This document shows positions 54,789-64,000 of a stretch of DNA of 64,000 bases, one piece after another (the stretch's first letter is position 1; every line of letters begins with the position of its first letter). The notes below the pieces were generated by a model. It worked only from the letters and a program-made list of their open reading frames with translations, had not been told where the DNA came from and searched no databases. The position numbers and the translations under genes are program-made. Origin of the DNA: Bathynomus jamesi (lineage: Eukaryota; Arthropoda; Malacostraca; Isopoda; Cirolanidae); NCBI GenBank assembly GCA_023014485.1, contig JAJOZX010001565.1:67001-131000 (forward strand), given 5' to 3'.

Positions 54789-54800
54789 CCCATTCGCTGA

Positions 54801-55404
54801 CAAGTAAGTCATATACATATACTGTACAATACATTAATCTACCCTTTATCCACTTCTGCACGAACTGCAGAATTAATACGAAGCACACGCATGGTAGTTA
54901 AATAGCAAACTTCATTTATTGGTGGAGTGTTTCTAGTTATTTGAATACTTCATTTAAAATGAAAACTGGAAATACACTTCTTAAGTTTATAAATTTTCGT
55001 AAATTTTGTGGTTCGTCTGGGAAAAAAAAATGAAAGCTGTGGTTTGTGTATTATGCACGTTTTAAAATTTCTAAAATATATTCTTATGTACAGTAATTTA
55101 AAGTACTTTATATTCCCATAATGCGTAAGTTTAAGATTTATATCAATTAAAGTACTTTATATATCCATACTGCGTAAATTTAAGAGTTATATGGAATAAG
55201 GCATCTTATATCCATTGTATGTCTCTTTTTTCCCCTACGACATCTTGTACTTTTGTCATCATTATTATTGTAATTTGCAAATTAGTTTTATTCAAATACG
55301 TGATACATTTACGTGATACTTTACAGTTATAATAAAGAGGTAAAAATAAATTTATTATTCTATTGTCGCATAACCAATACTGTATTCTCTTTCTTAGCGT
55401 TCAA
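54801..55404. other. AT-rich, no feature recognised
   Basis: Contains a diverged tandem repeat around 55,093-55,215 (agtactttatattcccata and agtactttatatatccata). No gene or element identified. Confidence 0.5.
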
Positions 55405-55693
55405 TTATTACACTGGGCAACACGTATTTTATTGAATGATATCTGACACTTGATTCTAGGTAATTTGGGTGCGCTGAATACGAATTTCAGCTCTGTTTGG
55501 CTCTATCAGGTCCTGATTCTTGTCGACAGCCTATGTGCCATTTTCCAGATTTTTCAAATTAGGACTAAAAAATTAAGTCATGTGTTAAATTTTTTTTTCA
55601 AGTTTCATGAATACAAGCAGTTCAAACTACAGTAAAATTACATTATAACGATAGAAATGACTTAAAATAAAAAAACAAACAGATATGAAGCTT

Positions 55694-57146
55694 TCACTGT
55701 GGCAAAAATTTTCTTTTGTAAGACTTTCTAGCGTATTTGCTTGTTGATGGCAGGTCTCTTTTCAAGCACCAGCAGTAATCAGCCATCATGTGGGAATCCC
55801 AGCGGCCTTGGTACCGTTCCTCCATAATTTTTATATCTTGGTGGAATCTCTCCCCTTGTTCGTCACTTACATCACCTAAATTACTTGGAAATTGGTCAAG
55901 ATGGCTATTCAAAAAATGCATTTTTATGCTCATATTGCAACCTAACTCTTTGTAGTCCCTTAAAAGTTTTTTTACGATTTCTTCGTAGTTTTCTGCCCTA
56001 TAATTGCCTAAAAAGTTTTCTATCAAGTCCACGAATGAGAACCAGCCATTTTTTTTCGCGTTCATTCATGACATTAGGAAAATTGCTGTCTTTAATCATT
56101 GTTCTTATTTGTGGACCGTCGAAAATTCCCGCCTTGATTTTTTCATAACTTAAACTTGGAAATTTTGAAGTTATGTATTTGAAACACTCGCCGTTCGTAT
56201 CTAAAGCTTTTACATATTGTTTAATGAGGCCTAGTTTTATATGCAGAGGAGGAAATATGATTTTATCTCTGCTCACTAAAGGTGGATTAATTACGTTTTT
56301 TTCTCCGACAGTAAGTGATGTTCGTGCTGGCCAGATTTGTTTGAAATAATGTTCTTCCTTGGCTCTGCTGTCCCATAAGCAAAGGAAGCAGGGATATTTA
56401 GTATACCCTCCTTGTTGTCCTAGCAGAAAATTAACCATTTTTAAGTCAACACATATGATCCACTCGTGCTTCCTATATTTGATAAGATTTAAAACCTTTT
56501 CTATATGTTCATACTTTTCTTTTAATTTTGTTGAGTGCCCAATCGGTATCGAGCCGTATAGATTGCCATTATGCAACAACACACACTTAAGACTTCTTTT
56601 AGAACTGTCTAAAAACAAGCGCCAATCATTTGCATCGTAAGACTCAACCCCCATCTTCTTTAACAAACCAACTATGTCGCAGCAATATACTAAACTATCC
56701 TCTGTTCTAAAATATTTAACAAGTTCTTCTTCTCTTTTTCTGTAAAATGAAATGTATGTGTTTGAAGTAAGCAAGTTTTTCTCTTTAAGTCTTGAAGCTA
56801 AAATTTCCGCAGCCTTTTTTGGCAAATTTAGATCCCTTACAAGATCATTCAACTCGGCCTGGTTAAACTTTTGCGGATCGTTTTGACTTTCAAATACGCT
56901 GGGGTCAAAATCGGTGTCTGACTCCTCAAAGTGCATAACAATATTTTCAGGAACATCTTCAACTAATTCTTGAGTTGGCAGACCCTTAAATTTTGGAATG
57001 GGGATCTCATTTGAATGTAGCACAGGTCGTATCGCGGTGTCGAAATTTGGGTACTCGATACAATGTTTATTTTTCTTAGTGAAGCCCGAAGTCTTGACAA
57101 AGCAAAGGTAGCAATCGGTCTCGTGGTTAGTAGGCTCTCGCCACAC
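55694..57146 (-). pseudogene. Putative transposase exon 2 (uncharacterised arthropod family), one frameshift
   Basis: Runs from acceptor CATATCAG (57,147) as VWREPTNHETDCYLC to KSYKRKFLPQ and stop at 55,694, about 484 codons. A run of eight T (56,049-56,056) shifts the frame once, splitting it into 55,998-57,146 and 55,694-56,065. Acidic pairs that could form a DDE site: DSSKRSLKCVLL, WIICVDLKMVNFLLG and GDVSDEQGERFHQD, with a CFLC motif after the second. A Cys-x2-Cys in that place is a feature of CMC-type catalytic domains. I know similar proteins only as uncharacterised arthropod sequences; the transposase role is inferred from the inverted repeats around it. Confidence 0.7.
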
Positions 57147-57390
57147 CTGATATGGAAAAAAATTGTAAAGCGTTAACAAAAGCGACGAGAGACTTGTTTT
57201 TATGAATTTTATCAAAAGTTATCACCCAAACATTTAACATTTCTATGTGTTTCAACCTTATGCAATATTTGAGATTCTTATAAACATTTTCTGTAAATTT
57301 TTGTTTATGTACCTAAGTTACAATTACATTTAGGTAAGTTACAGTATACTAGTGATTAAATTACGTAGTTTTATGAAATCATAAACTTAC

Positions 57391-57669
57391 CATCGGAACT
57401 CCAAAAGGTATTTTTGAATCCGAACCCTTCGTCCAATGTCGCAGTCTTTCAATGCATATAGTGCAGGCTTTATGTGGAGCCCACGATTTAGCTTGGTCCC
57501 CCAGTTTTATGCCAAAATAAGCTAAGTAAGCTCTTTTTACGAAGTCAGTTATATTTGCTCGTTGATGTGGAAGTGTAAAATTTCCACATATATAACAGAA
57601 GGAATCAGGGTTGTTTTTGCATTTGAACTTTCTAGTGCTTGATGACATATTGCTTGATTGTTCTGCCAA
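57391..57669 (-). CDS. Putative transposase exon 1, Cys-rich zinc-finger-like
   Basis: 93 codons from MAEQSSN (a second Met at 57,648 gives MSSSTRKFKC) to FGVPM, ending at a GTAAGT donor (57,390). Spliced to exon 2 the frame continues VPM-VWREP with no extra bases; the intron is 244 bp. CKNNPDSFCYICGNF and HKACTICIERLRHW, followed by DCYLC in exon 2, give a Cys/His pattern that looks like a DNA-binding zinc finger. Confidence 0.72.
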
Positions 57670-58561
57670 TTTGTAAAGGTATTTAAAGCCCTTAATTCAT
57701 ATAAATTTAAGAAAATCTGAAATATAAACACAAAAATTAGTTTAAATAGGTACTTATTATGAAATAGGTACTTACAATCTATGAAATTAAACTAGAAACA
57801 CGGATGAGTAGGTACAATATAAATTACGTCTAATTAAATCAACTATATTAAATCACGATGACAAAATTACTCACTAAATCATATGCCAATTCAAAATTAT
57901 GTTAATGCCCAAACTTAATTAACTAACTCAACTGACTGACTGACTGATTGAATTGACTGATTAACTCTGGAAACGAGTCGCTTTTATATATTTTAGTTGT
58001 CCCTCTAGAATACTCTACAGAGAACAGGAACGCTCGAGAAAATTTTAGAATTCTATGATATTTTTAGCTTAATTTACTAATATTAAAATGGGTTAAAAAT
58101 GACAAAATTAAAAACATTTTTAGGGTGTTACATATAAAAATATACATAATACAACAATAACATAACAATAGGTACAAATACCTAGATAAAAACCTAGTTG
58201 CATAATGTGTAACTGCAAAAAGACTTAGCGAGTATTGAGAAAAAAACCTTTTTATGAATACGACGAAAGAGGAGGGGTGTTGAGCAAAATCAGGACCTGA
58301 TAGAGCAAAACCGAGTAAAAATTCGTGCTCAGCGCACCCAAATTACCTAGAACTAACTGTCAAATCTAATTCAATAGACAAAAAGTTGAAATTTGTTCCC
58401 CAGTGTTATTATACGCATTATTTCATTCATCAAGTTTTCTCTTTTATCGTACCTCCGCCTGACGCTTTAGAAATACCGTCTCAATGACCCTTCGTAGTCG
58501 GAGATCAACTGACAACCTTTAAGAAATGAATCGTGCTTGAAATTCCATTTACAAAAATATA

Positions 58562-59320
58562 CAGGGTGGGCCGTAAGTTTCCATACATAGGAAAAATTAA
58601 ACGTTTGTTTTTATGTTTCAGATACCCTAAGAATATGCGTTTGACGTAAGATCTTGTTTACTGATGAAGCAAATTTTTACGTCAATGGAGAGGTTAATCG
58701 GCAAAACATACGTTATTGGAGTAATGCTAACCCTAACTGGCTGAGTCCGACGAAGATGCAAGGTGCCGGTAAAGTGATGGTGTGGGCCGGGATATGGGGT
58801 GACAGAATTATTGGACCAATTTTTGTCAGTGGAAATCTTAATGCCGAAAGGTATCTTAACATGTTGCAAGAAGAGATTTTCCCATCCCTGCTAAACGAGG
58901 AAGGTAACTTCCCAGTTTACTTCCAGCAAGATGGAGCTCCACCTCATTATGGTCTTCACGTGCGTCGGTATTTGGATCAGCAGTTTCCGGATGCTTGGAT
59001 TGGTCGGCGTGGTCCTGTGGAGTGGCCTCCCAGATCCCCAGATCTCACCCCCCTTGATTTCTATCTTTGGGGGCACTTGAAGGCCATGGTGTATCAGGAA
59101 AAGATACGAGACATAAATCATCTAAAGGAACGTATCACCAACGCCATTACAAGCATAACGTCAACTGTGCTAATGCGTGTTCATCAACAGTGGGGAACAC
59201 GTATTGAAATGTGTTTTCAAAACAATGGCAACCATGTAGAGCATATTATATAAATAAAAATGGTTGTCCATAAAAAAAATGTTTATTTTTCCTATGTATG
59301 GAAACTTACGGCCCACCCTG
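58562..59320 (+). mobile_element. DD41D mariner-like element C, deletion derivative
   Basis: 759 bp with near-perfect ~38-bp inverted repeats (CAGGGTGGGCCGTAAGTTTCC) and TA on both sides (58,560-58,561 and 59,321-59,322). The 5' half of the gene is deleted, joining the leader to the catalytic part near 58,650. Confidence 0.9.
58654..59253 (+). pseudogene. DD41D transposase C, catalytic domain only
   Basis: About 200 codons: [15 protein letters not shown] (first Asp), FQQDGAPPH (second) and [16 protein letters not shown] (third, 41 residues after the second), to the normal C-terminus [10 protein letters not shown]. The frame is uninterrupted, but there is no ATG near its start (58,654 is TTG, with an in-frame stop at 58,642) and the helix-turn-helix domain is gone, so it cannot bind its ends. 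Confidence 0.87.
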
Positions 59321-59322
59321 TA

Positions 59323-60093
59323 GTTATATTCACTATCCCTTTTACAAATTTTTCTCTTAAAAAATTATAAAATTATACATAAAATAAATAATACAAAATC
59401 TGAAGTATTTTGTATTCTATAAATTTTGCACAATTTTATTTTCTCTATTTACGATCCTTTTTCCCATATGTTAAAATACATATGCGTAATCTTTTACACA
59501 TATGGAATCTGATGTATGACATGCTTCCGTAACTAGTATAGAAATAGTAGTCGTATTAAGAAAAAAGAAACACCATCAGAATTACTCCACAAAAGGACGC
59601 TCTATTTTGTTTTATTCGTGTTACAGTATTCGACAAACAAATTTCTACGACGCATCATTATTTTCGCAGAACATTTAATTGGAGTTTTTTTTAAGGTGTT
59701 CACGCCAGGCTATTATGGAATTACAGTACAAAATGGCGTATTCTACAGCTCAATGCGTCTTCACTGCGAACCATTATTTCAATACAAACAGTATTACGCG
59801 AGTGTAACGTGATTTTAAATAACAATTTGGAGGAAGATCGACAATAGACTAATGAAAAAACTCGAAGATACTCACGATGTGAAAGACAGTTTGAAAAGTC
59901 GTAAATTTATGTCAACTACTTTATAACTTGAAATAAACAAAATTTGGCCCATTTTTGGAGCCATTATAGAATTTAATCTTCTCACTGAATAGATGGACAG
60001 AATGCATTCATTATCCTCATACAAAAAAATATTAACGTATGAATTTATTTACAAAACTGAATAGATTCACCAAGTTATTCTTAACATAATTAC

Positions 60094-60098
<5 letters not shown>
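59323..60098. other. AT-rich, no feature recognised
   Basis: No repeat family or gene recognised; short frames present have no family resemblance. Confidence 0.5.
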
Positions 60099-60129
<31 letters not shown>

Positions 60130-60165
60130 AATAAAACCACGAAGGAAAGGAAACACACAGTGGTG

Positions 60166-60197
60166 CTCAAGCGCTTTCGTCTAATGACATCCTCAGG
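60166..60197 (-). ncRNA. Hammerhead-ribozyme-like motif in Penelope terminus
   Basis: Same minus-strand motif as at 1481-1512: CTGAGGA, T, GTC-ATTA-GAC, GAAA, AGCGCT. Linked here to a Penelope coding region, which supports the assignment of the array foldbacks. Confidence 0.5.
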
Positions 60198-60607
60198 AAT
60201 ACTGAAGTAAATAAAGAGTTCAAGACTATATATAGGTTACAAAAAAAAAATATATGTATATAATAAATATAGAAATAAAAATTGTGGGAGGAGCATACAA
60301 ATTTGTAACGAAAACTACCAATTTTAGCACTTTGCCCGAATTCAACACAAGCTCAAATGGATTGTTTACAACCAATTTTATAGATAATGCCTGAATGATA
60401 TATAGGTCACAAAAAAAAAAATAACTTTAAAAATAAAAATTGTAAGAGGAGCATACAAATTTATAAGGGAAAATTACCAAAGTTTTAGCACTCTGCCCTT
60501 CTTGTCTAAATCCATTCTGAACGAATTCAAAACAACGGGATCGAGTTGAAAAAGACCTTTGCTCATGTTAAAGTTATTTGTAAGTTCGATAATAGCAGAC
60601 TCAAGAA

Positions 60608-61272
60608 GAAGGCCATATTTTCTTCAATGTTTCTCCGCGCTCTTAGGATCGCCAGTCCGAAATACATCGATGCCGAACTGGAAAAAATCAACGGTATTGG
60701 AAGTCATCTGCGCTACCCACCTGCGTTTATGGAATCTTGTCTTAACATGAAAAAACGAACCTATCGTGTGAATAATAACACTCGCACTTTGTCAAAGAAT
60801 ATTTTAGTGCTTCCATTTTTCCCGGGCTTTTTAGGCATTGCTAATGTACTTAAACTTTTGAATATTAATGTAGTATTTTCATATAACAATATTGTGAAAA
60901 ATATCATAGTAAAAAATAGCCCTACCAATAATTCATGCATTATCTATAAAATTGTTTGATTCCTTTCACATTGGTCAGACGGGAAAGGATTTGCACACGC
61001 GTGTTAAACAGCATCAATATTCCGTTAGAACGGGACAGTCGTCCAGTGCCCTTTTTGTCCATTTGTCAGAGTTATCCTATTGTATTGATTGGAATAATGC
61101 TTCAGTTTTGTTTTACTCTGGCAACATTGTTAATAGAAATATTCTTGAGTCTGCTATTATCCAACTTACAAATAACTTTAACATGAGCAAAGGTCTTTTT
61201 CAACTCGATCCCGTTGTTTTGAATTCGTTCAGAACGGATTTAGACAAGAAGGGCAGAGTGCTAAACCTTTGA
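60608..61272 (+). pseudogene. Penelope polymerase C-terminus with GIY-YIG endonuclease (frameshift)
   Basis: The first part reads MFLRALRIASPKYIDAELEKI and NVVFSYNNIVKNIIVKNSP, the linker known after the Penelope RT, then IIYKIV, the GIY part of the endonuclease. A frame change at about 60,957 leads into DSFHIGQTGKDLHTRVKQH, the YIG part (with His in place of Tyr) plus the conserved Arg, and ILESAIIQ with the catalytic-type Glu, ending GRVLNL. No RT catalytic core remains. The first ~20 codons before 60,608 belong to the inverted arm, not to the gene. Confidence 0.82.
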
Positions 61273-61566
61273 TAATTTTCCCTTATAAATTTGTGTGCTC
61301 CTCTTACAATTTTTATTTTTCAATTTATTTTTATTTTTTATTTTTTTTTGTGACCTATATATCATTCACGCATTATCAATAAAATTGGTTGTAAACAATC
61401 CATTTGATCTTGTGTTGAATTCGGGCAAAGTGCTAAAATTGGTAGTTTTCGTTACAAATTTGTATGCTCCTCCCACAATTTTTATTTCTATATTATTTTA
61501 TTATATATATATATATTTTTTTTTTTGTAACCTCTATATATAGTCTTGAACTCTTTATTTACTTCA

Positions 61567-61813
61567 TTGAATTTTCTGTGGCTGAAACTCTTGAGAAAGT
61601 TATTATTTTTATCATTATGAAGACATTAATATTAATTTTAATTCTTATGCATTGCCTGCCATAATAGTAATATCACGAAATTTGAAAAATTATGTCATAT
61701 ATTCATAATTCTATATTATATTGATAGATTAACTAAATATCCGCATCCACGGATATTGAAATTAAAAATCCGCATCCGCACATGTTGAAAAACTGACATC
61801 TGGTCCACCACTA

Positions 61814-61869
<56 letters not shown>

Positions 61870-62430
61870 ACACGAAATGTTTGTCACTTTCACAGAACTC
61901 TTCATCCACGGTGTCAGAGCATTTTTTACATTATAAGTGGGTGACCAGCCGAAATTTTTTGTCGCCGAGTGAATGAAATTTCCCATTATTGGACGAATGA
62001 AGGGAAGGAAGTGAAGTGAAGGAGTGAATTAAATGAAATGATGAATGAGTGATTATGCCTGTGTTAGCGACTAGTTTTGAAACGGGAGGCTGATGGTAAC
62101 AGAGTGGGTAATGTTCCTGGTGCACCAGAGTGGAAGTGAGCTGATTGTAAGGCAACGGTTATGCATCCTGAGATGCGTAACTATTAACCATAATCATTAT
62201 ATATATTACCCTTGCCGCCCAGTGAAATTGGTTTAAAAAATGATCTACACGGTGTCGGGGCTTGTATATCTTTCACTAATGTGTATTCAAAACGTTTGAT
62301 TAGATATTATAATTGTCCAATCAGCGACCATGATTCATTTGTTCCAAAGGCTGCCCAATCAGAGGAGAGAAAACATTTGTACACTTTAAATCCAATACTA
62401 TTTTGTTAGAATATATGCACGGGTCGCCCT
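61567..62430. other. No gene; TA/TG microsatellite
   Basis: A TA then TG tract is at 61,818-61,870. The CCGCATCC sequences at 61,741-61,785 look like a worn repeat end. Nothing else recognised. Confidence 0.5.
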
Positions 62431-62985
62431 TGCTTTATGTGGGGGTTGTGTTCCAAAAAAAGTTCGCATAAAGAGAGCCATTTATAACATGTATTTAATA
62501 GGGATGCGTTCCAGGACCTCTACTGACCCACTCCAAAAAAACCTTTCTAACACTTTCATAACAAATCCAATGAAAATTACATCATAAAATAAAACAATCG
62601 CCTGACATTATCTAAAAAAAAATTAAAAGAAATAACAATAATAATAATAACAATAACTCATTGCACTAAAGTTAACAGTAATGGCAAATCCACACACTAC
62701 AAGATGAGAACGAGTAGCGTAGGTCACGCACGACAATGGACAATGCGACATCGAGTGAGGGGAAATTGAAAGAGCGTGCGAGCTGCCTCGCGTGGCTACT
62801 GACTCACCGGTCCACCCGACACCCGTACCAACCGCCTACACTTGTCGCACGAGCTTCGCGCATCCAACCCGGCCAGTCGCATAATTGTGAATTTTTCTCG
62901 CACAAAGCGAGAGAGTGGTAGAAGTAGGATCGTCGCATAATAGCGAAATCGCATTAAGAGAAGTCGCATAAAGCGAGGGAGTATT
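62431..62985. mobile_element. Possible worn DNA transposon (Tigger/pogo-like ends)
   Basis: The left end (cccttgctttatgtggggg) and the inverse of the right end (ctccctcgctttatgcgac) are similar and resemble CCTCGTTTTATTGCG-type ends of Tigger/pogo elements. Internal CGCATAA motifs recur. No transposase frame is seen, and boundaries are approximate. Confidence 0.35.
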
Positions 62986-63317
62986 TAGGTTTTGTGTACC
63001 TCGTGGGGAATAGACGCTTTGTTTCTCTTCTTGGCGGATTATTCTATTTACACCCGAAAGTGTATAAAGTATCAGTGAATCCGTGCATATAAATCATCAA
63101 CTGAAATCCACTGAATGTAAAAAAGTGTAATATAGTTTACACAAATTATTATAACACTGGCCGACAAAATCAACCTATTTTCTCTCATCAAAGATGCATA
63201 CACACTTTTCTAGACCAGGTTTGTACGCTGATTTCAAATTTGTTTTCAGTTTTCCTCTAACACATCTAGTTATCGAAATATGACTGGTGTTAATTTCAGC
63301 ACAATTTGTCGTAAAAG
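62986..63317. other. No feature recognised
   Basis: AT-rich sequence between the possible pogo-like element and mariner-like element D. Confidence 0.45.
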
Positions 63318-63319
63318 TA

Positions 63320-64000
63320 CTGGGTGATCCAGATAAATGGGACCCATAAAAAAAAGCCAAATATTCTTAATATTTAATTCCTTTCATAAAAACTATATAT
63401 CATTCGAAAGAGTAGTGTTACAAGTTTATTATGAAATATTTATTTTTAAAAAATGACTCCTTTCAAATGTGCTCCATTAGTTGCCAAGCATTCCAGTGTT
63501 CTCGCTTGTAAGTTCTGCATCACTTTTGCAAGAGTGTCCGGTGGTATGGCCTGTATCTCATTTGTGATGGCAGCCTTCAATTCTTGCAAGGTCGTTGGGT
63601 TATTTCTGTAGACCCTACTCTTTAAATATCCCCAGAGATAATAATCTAAGGGAGAAAAATCCGGAGACCTTGCGGGCCATTCAACGTCTCCAAATCTTGA
63701 GATTAACTCCCCTGGAAACGTTTGACGCAAAACTGCCATGCAGTTCCTCGTGGTATGGCAGGTAGCTCCGTCTTGTTGGAACCAGTGGTTTTCTAGACGA
63801 AGATCTCTTAATTTAGGAATAAGGAAATCGGTGAACATTTTTTCGTAGCGATCACCATTTACAGTGACCGTGTTTCCGGTGGAATCCTCGAAAAAGTACG
63901 GCCCTATGATCTGAGATGCAGTAAGACCACACCAAACAGTTACACGCTGACTATGCAACGGGACTTCGGTAATATTCAATGGATTTTCTGTTGCCCAGAA
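63320..64000 (-). mobile_element. DD41D mariner-like element D (runs off right edge)
   Basis: The end CTGGGTGATCCAGATAAATG lies next to TA (63,318-63,319). The gene reads leftwards from beyond the window. Confidence 0.8.
63446..64000 (-). CDS. DD41D transposase D, C-terminal part
   Basis: Open frame from the window edge: FWATENPLNI, VTVWCGLTASQIIGPYFFED, WFQQDGATCH (second catalytic Asp), then RSPDFSPLDYYLWGYLK (third Asp, 41 residues later), to HLKGVIF and stop at 63,446. The first Asp and DNA-binding domain would be outside the window. No break is seen in this part. It is a different family from A, B and C, of a type common in insects. Confidence 0.88.
   Translation of the reverse strand, partial: FWATENPLNITEVPLHSQRVTVWCGLTASQIIGPYFFEDSTGNTVTVNGDRYEKMFTDFLIPKLRDLRLENHWFQQDGATCHTTRNCMAVLRQTFPGELISRFGDVEWPARSPDFSPLDYYLWGYLKSRVYRNNPTTLQELKAAITNEIQAIPPDTLAKVMQNLQARTLECLATNGAHLKGVIF

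Larger units (their letters stand above)
55411..58405 (-). mobile_element. CACTG-ended DNA transposon (CMC/Chapaev-like candidate)
   Basis: 2,995 bp with inverted ends starting CACTGGGCAACA and CACTGGGGAACA. They stay similar for ~110 bp, including TTCTAGGTAATTTGGGTGCG and CTCTATCAGGTCCTGATT. The flanks are TTATTA on both sides (55,405-55,410 and 58,406-58,411), which allows a 3-bp TTA or 6-bp duplication. CAC-ended termini with a TTA duplication suit the CMC (CACTA/Mirage/Chapaev) superfamily. A two-exon gene on the minus strand fills the middle. Confidence 0.72.
60126..61566 (+). mobile_element. Penelope-like element, 5'-truncated, with inverted arms
   Basis: The centre (about 60,608-61,272) encodes the end of a Penelope polymerase and its GIY-YIG endonuclease. 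The left arm (about 60,204-60,607) is the reverse complement of the right arm (about 61,145-61,566), which spans the last coding codons and 3' untranslated region. Each arm holds two related ~170-bp segments (cacaatttttatttc...gtaacct type), so the untranslated region is itself tandemly duplicated. A hammerhead-like motif lies at 60,166-60,197 (-). The same terminal sequence forms the foldbacks in the array. Confidence 0.8.

Noticed and set aside
59618..59812. 64-codon plus-strand frame
   Set aside because: Short, AT-rich, without motif, neighbours or repeat context.
62736..62921. 61-codon frame in the CGCATAA-rich region
   Set aside because: Lies inside a probable worn transposon end; composition only.

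Overview
The window is AT-rich nuclear DNA of an animal, most probably an arthropod. The evidence is spliced eukaryotic exons of xanthine dehydrogenase, a 5S-rRNA-derived SINE, BEL/Pao LTR retrotransposons, Penelope-like elements, four families of DD41D mariner-like transposons and very long (TA)n/(CT)n tracts. The species cannot be named from the sequence. Apart from the XDH exons, every coding region I can support belongs to a transposable element.

Bases 1-35,300 are a tandem array of five copies (four essentially complete, one partial) of a composite unit of about 7.3-7.8 kb. In order, each unit holds: a DD41D mariner with a 356-aa transposase and ~195-bp inverted repeats (+); in units 1, 3 and 4 only, a ~410-bp palindrome made from two head-to-head Penelope terminal fragments with a hammerhead-like motif in each arm; a TA/CT/TA microsatellite block; a decayed second DD41D family (-); a Penelope 3' remnant with a GIY-YIG tail and another hammerhead-like motif (-); a 5'-truncated LINE with a reverse transcriptase reading frame (+); and a spacer with two MITEs. 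Units 1 and 3 look clean, while units 2, 4 and 5 carry many single-base indels that look partly like uncorrected consensus error.

Bases 35,301-50,629 are an outer BEL/Pao element with ~712-bp LTRs. It sits in the 3' coding end of the fifth LINE copy with a CATG target duplication. A second BEL/Pao element (38,826-45,812, GGTCC duplication) is inserted in its pol gene, and a hAT-type element (47,172-48,232) between its RNase H and integrase. The resulting order of events is LINE, then outer BEL, then inner BEL and hAT. All are broken.

Bases 51,773-54,406 carry four minus-strand exons of a xanthine dehydrogenase gene, covering both [2Fe-2S] domains. One intron, originally about 100 bp, has been expanded by an old BEL solo LTR that itself contains a TA tract and a hAT-like element. 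One exon junction is out of phase. If the gene is whole, its next exons lie left of the window and the whole array is intronic.

Bases 54,410-64,000 hold a 5S SINE with 12-bp target duplications, a 3.0-kb CACTG-ended DNA transposon with a two-exon gene of a family I know only as uncharacterised arthropod proteins, a 759-bp deletion derivative of a third DD41D family that keeps only the catalytic core, a Penelope element end flanked by long inverted arms, and a fourth DD41D element running off the right edge. No tRNA, complete rRNA gene or CRISPR array was seen.
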